From: Actinernus sp. WN-2022
Lineage: Eukaryota; Cnidaria; Anthozoa; Actiniaria; Actinernidae
Assembly (NCBI GenBank): GCA_030867875.1
Contig: JAOWCC010001634.1
Location: 131,230,807 to 131,294,806, forward strand
Direction of reading: 5' to 3'
DNA length: 64,000 nucleotides
A program made the translations under genes and the position numbers. Positions 1-10,296 of the stretch are shown here, one piece after another. The first letter of the stretch is position 1. Every line of letters starts with the position of its first letter. The notes beneath the pieces are model-generated. The model was not told the DNA's origin. It made no database searches and saw nothing but the letters and a program-made list of their open reading frames with translations.

Positions 1-640
1 TAATACGTAATAGGTGTACGTGTTAGCCAAATTTCACTATCCTGCAAAATTCAATATTTTTGCAAAATTGAAACAAAGACTGCAGAATTTACCAGCTGAG
101 AAATATCAGAGTGCAGAATTTTCCAGCCGAATGGCTGGAAAGAAGATCAATCAATCATCTTTATTTAAACACGATAGTATTTAAGCGTTGCCGCTTGTGG
201 GGTCGTGTATAAAAAGTATAATTATCTAACTAACTAATTATCTAACTATGTTAAAAAATAAAACTACTATGGTATTAAATTATTCTATGTTGTTAAAATT
301 CTAATGTACATACATTATTTATAATATTAATACGTAATAGGTGTACGTGTTAGCCCAATTTCACTACCCTGCAAAATTCAATATTTTTGCAAAATTGAAA
401 CAAAGACTGCAGAATTTACCAGCTGAGAAATATCAGAGTGCAGAATTTTCCAGCCGAATGGCTGGAAAGAAGATCAATCAATCATCTTTATTTAAACACG
501 ATAGTATTTAAGCGTTGCCGCTTGTGGGGTCGTGTATAAAAAGTATAATTATCTAACTAACTAATTATCTAACTATGTTAAAAAATAAAAACTACTATGG
601 TATTAAATTATTCTATGTTGTACATACATTATTTATAATA
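1..640. repeat. Tandem duplication of a ~327-bp unit
   Basis: Bases 1-327 are repeated almost exactly from 328 to about 640; the second copy lacks about 14 bases near its end. Each copy contains, on the minus strand, the sequence AATAAAGATGATTGATTGAT, which looks like the polyadenylation signal and short-repeat tail of a non-LTR retrotransposon. The duplication therefore includes the 3' end of the retroelement to the right plus flanking DNA. The left copy may begin outside the window. Confidence 0.85.
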
Positions 641-756
641 TATATTATCGTAAGCTATAGTTATTATGAGCGTAAGTCATTTCTACAGAAGAACTAGGGT
701 ACATAAAAAGCTAAAACAAGGCGAAATACTATAAAAATGCTGTGTAAGGGTAGTAA

Positions 757-1095
757 TTAAAACAGTAGAAAATCATCCCTAACATTGTGAGTTGATTGAA
801 CAGATAAAACATTAAAATCTAGCTTATGGAGTAGGTCAGAATTATTTGCCTTTTTACAATATGATTTTACAGTAACATTGTTATCATACAGATAGGATAA
901 TGCATTCCATGCGATTGATCCTCTATGTGCGATGGAATTCTTCATGATATAAGTGTTGAAACGTGGTATAATAAGTCTGTTTGTGCCTCTAAGATTATAC
1001 TTATTGTGGCGCTTTACAATTATGTGGGACATACAAGTGGGTGTTTGGTCGTTATAAATCTTATATAGTAGTTTAACTAGGTTCAACTTATACAT
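757..1095 (-). pseudogene. C-terminal fragment of non-LTR ORF2
   Basis: The 112-residue open frame contains a block typical of the end of CR1/Jockey-like ORF2 proteins (YNLRGTNRLIIPRFNT, then a SIAWNAL motif). It overlaps the end of the RT fragment by eight bases in another frame, which marks the deletion junction. No catalytic residues remain. The relation to the family is recognised from motif order; the exact clade was not determined. Confidence 0.65.
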
Positions 1096-1828
1096 CGTTT
1101 TTCTTAAACACTGGATTTAGTCTGGCTATCTTCCAATCACTAGACACTGAAGTAGTGTTAAGACTCAGTTTATATAAGTCAGTTAGCGGAGATACGATGG
1201 CAGATCCAGCCAGTTTTAATAGCTTGGGCGATAATCCGTCTGGTCCAGTTGATTTAGTAGGTTTCAGTAAGGCGAGTTTCTTTTCAACTTCTTTGGTCGA
1301 CAGGAACACCGTGGATAAACTTGGAACTTGTGGAGCGCTCGGATATGTTGTAGGATCTATGTTCAGCGATGGGGTAGAGAGGTCTTTGGCTAAACTTTCT
1401 CCAACGGTAGCAAAATATACATTCATTAGATTAGCTTTTTCTACATCATCCACTGCCAAGCTTTTATCATCTCGCTTCAGTGGGCCTATTGTCTTTCGTA
1501 CTTTTGGGTTTGTTGTTCTAGCCAACAGATTCCAGTACGCGGTGGAAGTCTTTACTTCGTTTAGCTTTTCTTGGAAATAGCATGCTTTGGCCTTTCTTAT
1601 ATCCGACGTGATTTCATTTCTCAACTTCTTGTATTTGGCCCATATCTCATTGTCTTTTGATTCAACAGCCTTCTTGAATAATTTGTATCTGCGATTCATT
1701 TTGAGCCTTAATTCACTGTTTATCCAAGGTGAACATTGACTTCGCACTTCTATATCTCTATACGGTGCGTGCCTATCATAAACGCCTTTAAACAAACACT
1801 CCCAAGCCCAGAGGGTGTCGTCATTATC
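1088..1828 (-). pseudogene. N-terminal reverse transcriptase fragment of non-LTR ORF2
   Basis: The frame encodes the linker before the RT (RDIEVRSQCSPWINSEL, K/R-rich helices) and the first RT motifs (LLKPTKSTGPDGLSPKLLK; SSDWKIARLNPVFKK). It stops where the sequence has been joined to the C-terminal fragment, so the palm with the F/YxDD active site is absent. The left (5') end of the frame runs into the C/G-tract of the inserted element at 1829. A long plus-strand frame at 1155-1580 is only its antisense shadow. Confidence 0.8.
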
Positions 1829-2114
1829 CGGGGGGGGGACTCCCTTATGTGAGGGGTACATGGATGCTCGTCGTACCTTTTAGGGGTCAAAATCAGGAAT
1901 TTGGTACCACTTAGGGTATCCACCATCAAACACAGACATTTCTATGTAAAGCGGTAACTATTAGGGGTCGGGTGTCAATTGAACAAAAAAGCTGTTATCA
2001 ATTTACATTTTTATTATCTTTTAGGGGTTAAAATAAGCTTGAGCCACGCCCATTTTAGTACCTCTTAGGGGTCAAATCGAAAATGTCCGACGAGCATCCC
2101 TATCCCCCCCCGGG
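1829..2114. mobile_element. 286-bp MITE with C/G-run ends and 9-bp target duplication
   Basis: The ends read CGGGGGGGGGA and TCCCCCCCCGGG, with an inner inverted pair GGATGCTCGTCG/CGACGAGCATCC. The flanks carry the direct repeat GTCATTATC at 1820-1828 and 2115-2123, a 9-bp target-site duplication. Removing the element and one copy restores the linker frame of the surrounding retroelement. Inside are five copies of a TTAGGGG-like motif. No coding capacity. A 9-bp duplication would fit a MULE-type transposase, but that is inference. Confidence 0.8.
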
Positions 2115-2321
2115 GTCATTATCGTCAAATATGGAGCAAATCTGAAACGGTGTGCTTTCAATATCAGCTTTGAAATCATCAACATTTAGGTGTTTAAAGT
2201 TTCTGATCCTAATGATTTTTGGCGGAGGTCTTTTGCTTGTAAGTCTGAGGGTCGCGTAAACTAGACTAGAACAGAAGAACATATATTTTGCAGAATAGTT
2301 TGTAGGGTGTTCATGTATCAT
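2115..2321 (-). pseudogene. Endonuclease-RT linker fragment of the same non-LTR element
   Basis: The minus frame reads SLVYATLRLTSKRPPPK and continues to DIESTPFQICSIFDDND, where it meets the inserted 286-bp element and resumes on the other side in the frame starting TLWAWECLF. SLVYATL matches the conserved end of the APE-type endonuclease of these elements (SDHxLV). No endonuclease upstream of this point was found. Confidence 0.65.
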
Positions 2322-2331
2322 GGTATTTAGT

Positions 2332-3065
2332 CAAGGGCACCCAACGAGTACTTTTTGAAATTCGTTTGAAACCAGTTGTATGCAGCTCATTTAGCCATTT
2401 TAAGGCGCCTACTATGTCTTTTGACGTATTCTAGAAAGCTATTAGCTATTCGGATTTTCTAGGTGGAAATCGCGTCAACCGAAAATACTATGGCAAAATA
2501 TTCCCGGCCTACGAATTCGTTAGTAGTCTAGAACATAAACACGAATTTTCTAGTCCAATTAAGTAACTTCATGTTGCAAAGTTTTGTGGAGGTACGAATT
2601 TTTTAGGGGTTCTTTTTTCCTTTAAGCAATTCTTTTAGTTGACCTCCATTTGCTAAAGGTTTATTCTTACGGATTTTAGATGTCAGAATTTCTTAGAGAA
2701 TGAAAATGTGTTCTCGAAAACTTTAGTTGGCCGCTTCACTAAATGATTTATGATAATATGTGGGTGTTTTTTTTCATTCCAACCATGTTTTTTTCCGGAT
2801 CGTTCTGACTATTGATCAGACGAAAACGTACGAATATTTTAGGGGAAAGCTCTTACTCTATTGATCAGACGAATACGCACGAATATTTTAGGGGAAACCT
2901 TTTAGTCTCCCTTTTCTTCTATAATTTTCTAGGGATTGAAAACAAATTTTCTAGCCAGTATTTCAGAAAACAATTTTCTAGGGACAATTTTTTCAAATCC
3001 GAAAGTTTTAGCTAACTTACTCTCCCGAACAGCTTTTTAACCGAAAACTTCGTTGGGTGCCCTTG
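2332..3065. mobile_element. 734-bp TIR element with 6-bp target duplication
   Basis: The termini are CAAGGGCACCCAACGA and its reverse complement TCGTTGGGTGCCCTTG. The direct repeat TTTAGT flanks both ends (2326-2331 and 3066-3071). The interior is rich in repeated TTTTAGGGG and TTTTCTAGGG motifs, including a nearly exact tandem pair around 2825-2895 (GAATATTTTAGGGGAAA). No protein domain was recognised, so it is non-autonomous. The superfamily is not assigned. Confidence 0.75.
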
Positions 3066-3071
3066 TTTAGT

Positions 3072-3839
3072 AGAAACAATATCTCAGCCGACTTCAGCCG
3101 AAAGTTTTTTTCTTCTTCAATAAAGTGGTGAAAATGTATTCAATGAATGCATTCAATAAATATGGTACGTAAGATCAATTTAAGAATGTTGGGTCTATAT
3201 TCATCTGGACCTCAGACAGAGTTGTCATGTGATGGACTCGCACCTGTTAGTTCTATTGAACCTATCTAGCATGATCAAGTCCGCCTTTATATTAATTGCT
3301 GGTTTTCACTCAATCCCCAGAGATTCAAATGACAAAGGGCATGGTGGCCATGTTGGTGCCCCAACAAAAGAAGCTAACGAGAAATCTATTGTTTAAGGGC
3401 TATGACGTCAAGTGAAAGCCAGCAATAGGATGCTTGAAAATGCTGAGTATTCACGCATGGCGAACTCGAAATTTGAAATTCAAATTCCAACACTAATTGA
3501 AGAACGTCGGTGAGTGAATCAGCCTCTCCTGATAAATGCAAAATTTTGAAGGTTTAAAATCAAACAAGCCATCAAAAAGTAAACAGAAGGAAAATAGTTG
3601 TTTATTAGGAGGTATTTTATGACTGTTTGTGAACTCTGTACATAGCCTTAACATTAACGTGCTTGATTTGAATTTCGCGCGCTCAGTAGTGATCAACGCT
3701 CAAGCGGAACATCAGAGATGTTTACTCCATAAAGGCGAAAAACTGATGTCAGTGGCTTAGCCATGGCCTTTTAAAAATAGTAAAATAAAATAAATATTTT
3801 ATTTGTTATAGCAGGCTGAGTATTCCAGCTTAAAGCTGG
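3072..3839. other. Non-coding stretch, nothing recognised
   Basis: No exon, repeat with clear ends, or RNA gene could be supported here. Short open frames lack motifs and plausible splice sites. Confidence 0.4.
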
Positions 3840-4093
3840 TGGGGTCCTGCTTTTACTCCTCACACACTCCCACTACATTAACTGTTTTGGACACACTACA
3901 CTCGACTAACGGTTGATTTTTACGGGGGAGGAAAACCGCAGAAACCGGAGAAAAACCCTCGAATGCAGATAAGGAATCAACAACAAACCTAATACGGTGC
4001 CCGAGACGGGAATCGAACCCGGGACCGCAGCGGTAAAAGGCGAGTGTTTTGTCACTGCGCCAACCTGCATCCTTGCCAACCTGCATCCCGGCC
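3840..4093 (-). mobile_element. tRNA-derived SINE
   Basis: On the minus strand the segment begins with a tRNA-like head: an A-box-like TTGGCGCAGTGAC (about 4052-4064) and a perfect B-box GGTTCGATTCC (about 4011-4021), the internal RNA polymerase III promoter elements. The body contains GGTTTCTGCGGTTTTCCTCC, a block shared with the second SINE at 17738. A short direct duplication of CCTTGCCAACCTGCATCC lies at the head. Confidence 0.7.
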
Positions 4094-4573
4094 TTTATGC
4101 CAGAACTTCCTGTTTGATTCCAATTTTAAGTTAACGTGCACTGATACCACTGATATGATCTCTCAGGTATAATATTATTGATGGATTTTGCGTTGGCGGA
4201 CAAGAAGGCGCTTGATGCTGGTTTAATTAAACAAGACCTGCAAACTTTTAGAGCTATCCCAAAATTACCTACAGTTTACAATACTAGAAAAAGAAAATGA
4301 AAGATTATGTGAATGAAAAACGAAGGACAAAATGTATTTGTATTCTTGTTATTTACTTGTTATATTAAACCGCCATAACAAAGTGCTGTTTTGCATATAG
4401 TGCTATTACCGCCGACATAGCTTTTAGTGTGACAACCCTGTCATGATCGATATCCAGCTGCCCATGGATATTCACACCAATTTGAAGTAATTTAAAACGT
4501 AAATTATAATACTTTATCGTTTACCACGAATAGCGCATGCAATAAACTATTGTATATTTGTTCAATAGTCTTA
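4094..4573. other. Non-coding stretch, nothing recognised
   Basis: AT-rich DNA with no open frame or splice pattern that could be linked to the channel gene downstream. Confidence 0.4.
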
Positions 4574-5489
4574 TGTATCAGTCAATTCCAAACCCGTGCA
4601 CCCCCCCCCCCCCCCTCGGGCCACCCCCGGGCATTTGATCAGAGGCTTGCTCCCGAGGGTGGGGAATTTGACGAGTATCTAAGCCCTCAGGGGTGGGCAT
4701 TTGACAAACAGTGGGGATGGGGCATTTGATCGGTGTTCAAAAAATTACATTCTTTCTGTCTACACTGATGGCGAACGTACGTGTCTTCGAGGAATTCCAG
4801 GATAATGATTGCGCATTTGTAGAGGCTTGATAGAGTAAACCTGCCAAATTTGAAGGCCACTTTCAGAGGTAAATTGCTTATATGTTTAAACCTATAAACG
4901 TTTTGCTTCATGAACTTTAACCGACTGCGTGATATTAAGTGTTTGACAAGATTTGTGATAAGTTGAATTTGCTGCGACCCTCGACAGTGCGCGAGTTAAA
5001 AACTTAATTATTATATCGGTAAAAGACGGGCCCGATTTGTGCCTGTTGCATACTTTATATACCAAAAATATAAGCTGACATATTCAATTTCAAACCATTA
5101 ATACGTTTATTATAAAGTATATATAACTGAAATCAAGAACGATCGAGCCGGTAGAAATGATTGTTCTCATCCCTGACCGGTTGAAGGTGGTTTTCACCGT
5201 CGGTGTTTCCTGTGAATTGCTTGAGTCAGAGATTCTGAATAAAACAATGATTTCATTTATTTATGAATAGTCTTTGCCTCGTAAAATTTTCTGATCCGGT
5301 CCCCGATGGTCGGGAATTTGAACAGCCTGGATGAAAAACTGGTGGGGCATTTGAACAGTTTTTCTGCCTTGATAGTGGGGCATTTGATCGAATTTTTTTC
5401 AAAATGTTCAAATAAATGTTCAAATGCCCGGGGGTGGCCCGGCGGGGGGGGGGGGGGGGCATGCACGGGTTTGGAAATTGACTGATACA
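4574..5489. mobile_element. 916-bp TIR element of the GGGGCATTTG family
   Basis: The ends are TGTATCAGTCAATTCCAAAC and its near reverse complement, followed inward by long C/G runs. The flanks are TTA on the left and TTG on the right, consistent with a slightly mutated 3-bp target duplication. Just inside each end, GGGGCATTTG-type motifs are repeated several times in both orientations. Related elements lie at 44565, 48178 and 56299. A TTA duplication is compatible with PIF/Harbinger, but no transposase was found. Confidence 0.7.
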
Positions 5490-5735
5490 TTGGGATATAT
5501 TCTAATACGTAGTTCAATACGCAATGCCTTTTCGACATGGAAAAGCCGCCCACGCGACTGAGCAAATTACATATTCTGAATTTGTTTTCGCCACCTGTTT
5601 TTTCCTGTTTCCTTTTTCTGTTTCTTTCATGTGCTAACCGAAACCCTTTAAAATAGCAGATAAACTGACGCGCAGCATACCACTAAAATCACCAACTCTA
5701 ATTAGATGAACTCGACCAAGTAAATATTGGTATTT

Positions 5736-5905
5736 GTACCATGTAGTATTACAGGTAACCGTTTGGCACACAACACCACAGGCTCTTGTACCTCCCCACC
5801 ATTTGATTACGCCATTGTTTTTTTCTCAGGAGTATCGCATAAACGCAGACCAATTCACGAACCCTTTGTGATAGGGGCTTGGGAAGGAGTTGTCAGTGAG
5901 GCTCG
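5736..5905 (+). pseudogene. Duplicate, broken copy of the K+-channel pore exon
   Basis: This repeats the intron end and start of the exon at 10202. Intron sequence (TTTGATTACG...TTTTTTTCTCAG) is followed at about 5832 by the exon beginning GAGTATCGCATAAACGCAGA. One base is missing after GACCAATTC relative to the intact copy, which shifts the frame into TGA, and similarity ends after the codons for GAWEG, before the selectivity filter. It cannot encode a pore. It probably arose by local duplication of the channel gene. Confidence 0.75.
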
Positions 5906-6741
5906 AACGCGTGTGTTCGCATATTTTTGAGGAAATTCAGCTATTCTGATCATGTTAACAGAACAATTCTCATCAGCAGAAGGCCGGAAAGACATATCAA
6001 ATAATTTCTAACATGATTACGAGAAACAGTATGAGGACACATGGCTATTTTGTTTTCAGATAGGTATGTTTGTTGTCAGCTCTCTGCAGTTCATTGTCGA
6101 CCATGCTGCGCATGTGCAGTCAGCAGTAGAAATCGCGGGAGTAGCTCTAAATGTTCATAAATTGTTTTTGTACAGAAACATAAATATGCATCGCAGAAAA
6201 GATCGGGGGTTAAGAGGAAAGCCGCAAGAGTGAACAGTTTTTATTTGTTGATACATGAAGCAATTAATTATAAGTTTGGGACTGGTTTGAAAAATCCGTG
6301 AGAATTGCAACCACAATGAAGCGCGCATGTTTTTTCCGAGTAGAATACAGCACCGCTCGAGACTTGTGTTTCAATTGGACCCATTACACTGTAGCCCTAT
6401 TGATCGTGTAGTGCTCGTTCTAAATGTTAGGGTGTTTTGTATTGTCGGGTAAACCAACCAATACTGGGAATCGTTTCGAGCGGTACTGTCTGACTCGCTT
6501 TTCCGGGTGAAATTCACGCATGCGCAAAACGTTTTGCAGATCTGTCTTGTCGACCTCAGGGCCCAGTTCCTGAAAACCCGATTAAGCTAATCCAGATGCT
6601 GTTTAGTTTTATTTCCTAACTCGTGGGTTACTGATTTGAAATCGAAAACCTAATGTTTAACGAGGAAATGGGTAGTACCGTTGTACTTATAAATCTAGTA
6701 GAATAAAGAAATACAGCGTTTACCAAGAGAACCACAATCCA
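5906..6741. other. Intergenic or intronic DNA with a truncated MITE
   Basis: No exon was found. Bases 6560-6600 carry the end of a GGGCCC-type hairpin element (CAGGGCCCAGTTCCTGAAAA), the same family as the complete copy at 6742. Confidence 0.45.
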
Positions 6742-6862
6742 GGGCCCGGTTCCTGAAAGCCCGATTAGTGCTAATCCTGGATTAACTCTCAACAAAACAT
6801 ATTAGTTGTCATGGTAATTAACTCTGGATTAGCGCTAGTCGGGCTTCCAGGAACCGCGGCCC
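6742..6862. mobile_element. Hairpin MITE of the GGGCCCGGTTCC family
   Basis: The two arms, GGGCCCGGTTCCTGAAAGCC and its near reverse complement ending CCGCGGCCC, enclose about 50 bases. It sits directly upstream of the second copy of the pore-exon intron. Non-coding. Confidence 0.75.
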
Positions 6863-7892
6863 AGGGCTTTTGTGCCATGTAGTATTTCAAGTAACACAAG
6901 TAGTACGAGAGGCACCGAATTAGCTCCCTTTTCTGGTGCGTTATGTTTAGTTTTTGGTGCGTTCTCATTAATTCAATGACGTCACGGTTCTATTGTCTTG
7001 GGCTCATGAATAAAGTGGTGCGCTCATGAATAATGTGGTGAGCTCATGAATAAAGTGGTGGGCTCATGAATAAAAAGGGGGTGAATAAAATTATCTATTG
7101 TCTGGAAATTTAAGTGGAATCTCATTAAATGAAGTGGTTTCTCATTATCTAGGAAGACAGACGTCACAATCCTATTATCCATTGAATCTGAGGAGGAATA
7201 GATAATTAGTGAGGAGGGAATTGAGGAGGAATACAGCGCAGTATATTTATAAACCTTTACAGTAAATCCACTATGACTCATAAGAGCAACTTTGCTATTG
7301 TCCTTAGGGATTAACGATAACTGAAGGCCATGAGTACATTTTGATAGAAACAATAGTCCTATTGTTTTGAGGAAAACTCTTGTGATGCAAATTCTTCTCT
7401 AAAAACTGATCTATAATTACCATACGAATAAAAAACAAACCACCAGATAAATTAAACAAAAGTTTATTCAATCTCAAAAACAGTTCGTTTTTCCTATCCT
7501 CGCGGAGTTGATAACTTTCTTATTTCTCAGTTCTTGGGTTGATATAATGCACCGTGTTACAAGATTACACTGATTTATGTTTTATTGATTTTTTCTTGTT
7601 GACAAATGCTACAGACACTTGTGTTTTTACCGAGGAGAGGAAAATTAATGACCAAGGTAGTCTAGTCTAAAAACTCTGCTTTAGCTATCATTTTCTAGTC
7701 TAGTCTAGAAATTGTTAACCTAAGTAGTATAGTCTAAAAACTCTACTTTAGCTATCATTTTCTAATCTAGTCTTCAAATTGTATTATTTTCTAGTCTAGT
7801 CTAGAAACTCACAACACACACAACGCCCGATGCCCACAAACCCGCAACGCCCGTAACGCCCGTCAAACGCCGGTCAACGCCCGTCAACGCCC

Positions 7893-8545
7893 GCCACCGC
7901 CCGCCGCCTCCTCCTCCTCCCCTCTTCCTCCTCCTCCTCCTCCTCCTCCTCCTCCCTCCTGCCCCTCTCCTCCTCCCTCCTCCTTCCTCTCTCCTCCTCC
8001 TCCTCTCCTCCTCCCTACCCACCTCCTTCCCTCCCTCTATCCTCCGCTCCTCCGTCTCCTCCTCCCTGCCTCCTCTCTCCTCCCCTCTCGTCCTCCCTCC
8101 TCCTCCTCCTCCTCCTCCCTCCTCCTCCTCCTCCTCCTCCTCCCTCCCTCCTCCTCCTCTCCTCCTCCTGCTCCTCCTCCTCCCTCCTCCTCCTACTCTC
8201 CTCCCTCCTCTTCCTCCTCCTGCTCCTCCTCCTCCTCCTCCTCCTCCTCCTGCTCCTCCTCCTCCTCCTCCTCCTCCTCCCTTCCTCCTCCTCGCCCGCC
8301 TCCTCCTCATCGCTACCCGAAAGCTTCATTATGTTACAGAAAATATCTGGACAACCAAAAGTATAGCATAAGGAAGCCTTGGGGTAGCGATGAGGAGGAG
8401 GCGGGCGGAGGAGGATGAGGGAGGAGGAGGAGGAGGGAGGAGGAGAAGGAGGAAGGAGGGAGAAGGAGGAGGAGGAGGCAGAGGGAGGAGAAGGGAGGAG
8501 GGAGGAGGAGGAGGGAGGCAGAGGGAGGAGGAGGAGGCGGGGGGC
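7893..8545. repeat. Polypyrimidine and polypurine tracts in inverted arrangement
   Basis: From about 7905 to 8315 the plus strand is nearly pure CCT/CTC repeats; from about 8388 to 8540 it is nearly pure AGG/GAG. They form the inner arms of the palindrome, flanked on both sides by GCGTTGACGGGCGTTGACC-like iterations. The long glycine/arginine or glutamate frames predicted here are simply translated repeats. The left tract is longer, so one arm has expanded or contracted. Confidence 0.85.
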
Positions 8546-8869
8546 GGCGGGCGTTGGCGGGCGTTGACGGGCGTTGACCGGCGTTGACGTGCGTTGCGGG
8601 TTTGTGGTGGCGTTGTGTGTGTTGTGGGTTTCTAGACTAGACTAGAAAATAGTACAATTTGAAGACTAGATTAGAAAATGATAGCTAAAGCAGAGTTTTT
8701 AGACTAGACTACCTTAGTCATTAATTTTCCTCTCCTCGGTAAAAACACAACTGTCTGTAGCATTTGTCAACAATAAAAATCAATAAAACATAAATCAGTG
8801 TAATCTTGTAACACGGTACATTATATCAAACCCAAGAACTGAGAAATAAGAAAGTTATCAACTCCGCGA

Positions 8870-9567
8870 CTCAGGGGCATTAAGGCATGGGTGTCAAACT
8901 ATTTCAATATGGCCGCCGCAAATCAGAGAGGGGGTGGTCTATCTCTTCGTGCTTGTTAGATATTGTATTTGCACTTTTACAGATTCCATAAAGCCACAAC
9001 CTTGATACCTTGTTGTGGAAGTTTCCATGGAACGTGTTATGTGACCTTTGAACTCTAATTTTAAGGAAAATTGGGAAAAGCCTCATGGAGGTCGGTAAAA
9101 GTTGTTAATATAGTGGATATTTTCATGCAAGTGAATCTAGGTTAGTGCACACGTTCCTGCTCCAATTTGAAAAGTTAGTTATTTTAAGGGGAAGGCAATC
9201 TAGGCAATTGTGAAATTTGATATCCTCAAATTTCCACCGAGTTAACAGACATTCAAATCATAACCAACTTTTCAAATTGGAGCACCGAAGTGGTGCCCTA
9301 ACATTGATTCATTGGCATGAAAATATCTATTATATCAACAACTTTTACCGACCTCCAGGAGGCTTTTCCCAATTTTCCTTAAAATTAAAGTTCAAAGGTC
9401 ACATTACACGTTTCCATGGAAACTGTCACAAAAAATGTGTTTAAGGTTGTGACTTTATCAAATATGTCAAAGTGTCAAGAATATATCTCACAAGCACAAA
9501 GAGATAGACCACCCTCTCTTGATTTGTGGCGGCCATATTGGAGACCCCATGCCTTAACACCCCTGAG
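8870..9567. mobile_element. 698-bp TIR element inserted in the right palindrome arm
   Basis: The ends pair as CTCAGGGGCATTAAGGCATG and its near reverse complement ending TGCCTTAACACCCCTGAG. The left palindrome arm, which lacks it, is an empty site (reverse complement CCGCGAGGAT), showing that GA was duplicated on insertion. Further inverted pairs (CAATATGGCCGCC/GGCGGCCATATTG) and a second internal fold follow. Non-coding. The same TTAAGGC-type end occurs at 13351 and at both ends of 20897-21592. Confidence 0.75.
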
Positions 9568-10201
9568 GAGGATAAGGAAAACGAACTGTTTTTGAGATTG
9601 AATAAACTTTGTTTAATTTATCTGGTGGTTTGTTTTTATTCGTATGGTAATTATAGATCAGTTTTAGAGAAGAATTTGCATCACAAGAGTTTTCCTCCAA
9701 ACAATAGTACTATTGTTTCTATCAAAATGTAACTCATGGCCTTCAGTTATCGTTAATCCCTAAGGACAATAGCAAAGTTGCTCTTATGAGTCATAGTGGA
9801 TTTACTGTAAAGGTTTATAAAATATACTGCGCTGTATTCCTCCTCAATTCCCTCCTCACTAATTATCTATCCCTCCTCAAATTCAATGGATAATAGGATT
9901 GTGACGTCTGTCTTCCTAGATAATGAGAAACCACTTCATTTAATGAGATTCCACTTAAATTTCCAGGACAATAGATAATTTATTCACCCCCTTTTTATGA
10001 GTCCACCACTTTATTCATGAGCGCACCACTTTATTCATGAGCCCAAGACAATAGAACCGTGACGTCATTGAATTAATGAGAACGCACCAAAAATTAACAT
10101 AACGCACCAAAAAAGGGGGCTAATTCGGTGCCTCTCCTAACACACCCTACCACAGGCCTCGGTACCTCCCTACCATTTGATTACGTCATTTTTTTTCTCA
10201 G

Positions 10202-10296
10202 GAGTATCGCATAAACGCAGACCAGTTCCCCGAACCCTTTGTGAAAGGGGCTTGGGAAGGAGCATGGTGGGCCATCGTTACCATGACAACAGTCGG
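10202..10296 (+). CDS. Channel exon: pore helix
   Basis: Acceptor TTTTTTTCTCAG precedes it and donor GTATGT follows. The 95 bases encode 31 codons plus GG, from EYRINADQFPEP to MTTVG. The acidic turret followed by WWAIVTMTTVG is the signature of K+-selective pore helices. It ends in the middle of the selectivity filter, in phase 2. Confidence 0.85.

Larger units (their letters stand above)
480..2325 (-). mobile_element. Internally deleted CR1/Jockey-type non-LTR retrotransposon
   Basis: Read on the minus strand, this holds the end of the endonuclease-RT linker (2321-2115), the start of the reverse transcriptase (1828-1088) and, fused directly to it, the extreme C-terminal region (1095-757), followed by a 3' UTR with AATAAA and a GATT-type tail near 480. 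The catalytic palm of the RT is missing, so the copy is dead. The 5' part ends at the TIR element starting at 2332. A 286-bp element (1829-2114) is inserted in the linker. Confidence 0.75.
6907..10136. repeat. 3.2-kb palindrome (giant foldback) with short central spacer
   Basis: The sequence from GAGAGGCACCGAATTAGC at 6907 returns in reverse complement ending at 10136. Matching landmarks include the CTCATGAATAAAGTGGTG iterations (7006-7075 versus about 10000-10045), AGACAGACGTCACAATCC (7152) versus GGATTGTGACGTCTGTCT (about 9896), and the (CCT)n/(AGG)n tracts. The centre, about 8325-8383, is unpaired. The right arm also carries a 698-bp insertion (8870-9567). It lies in the intron before the pore exon: the flanks match the uninterrupted copy at 5736. 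TAACACA near both borders may be a target duplication. Confidence 0.85.

Noticed and set aside
1155..1580. 141-codon plus-strand frame
   Set aside because: It is antisense to a clear reverse transcriptase fragment and has no motif of its own.
7801..8587. Long open frames rich in Gly/Arg/Glu on both strands
   Set aside because: They are translations of (CCT)n and (AGG)n tracts in a palindrome; composition, not coding, explains them.
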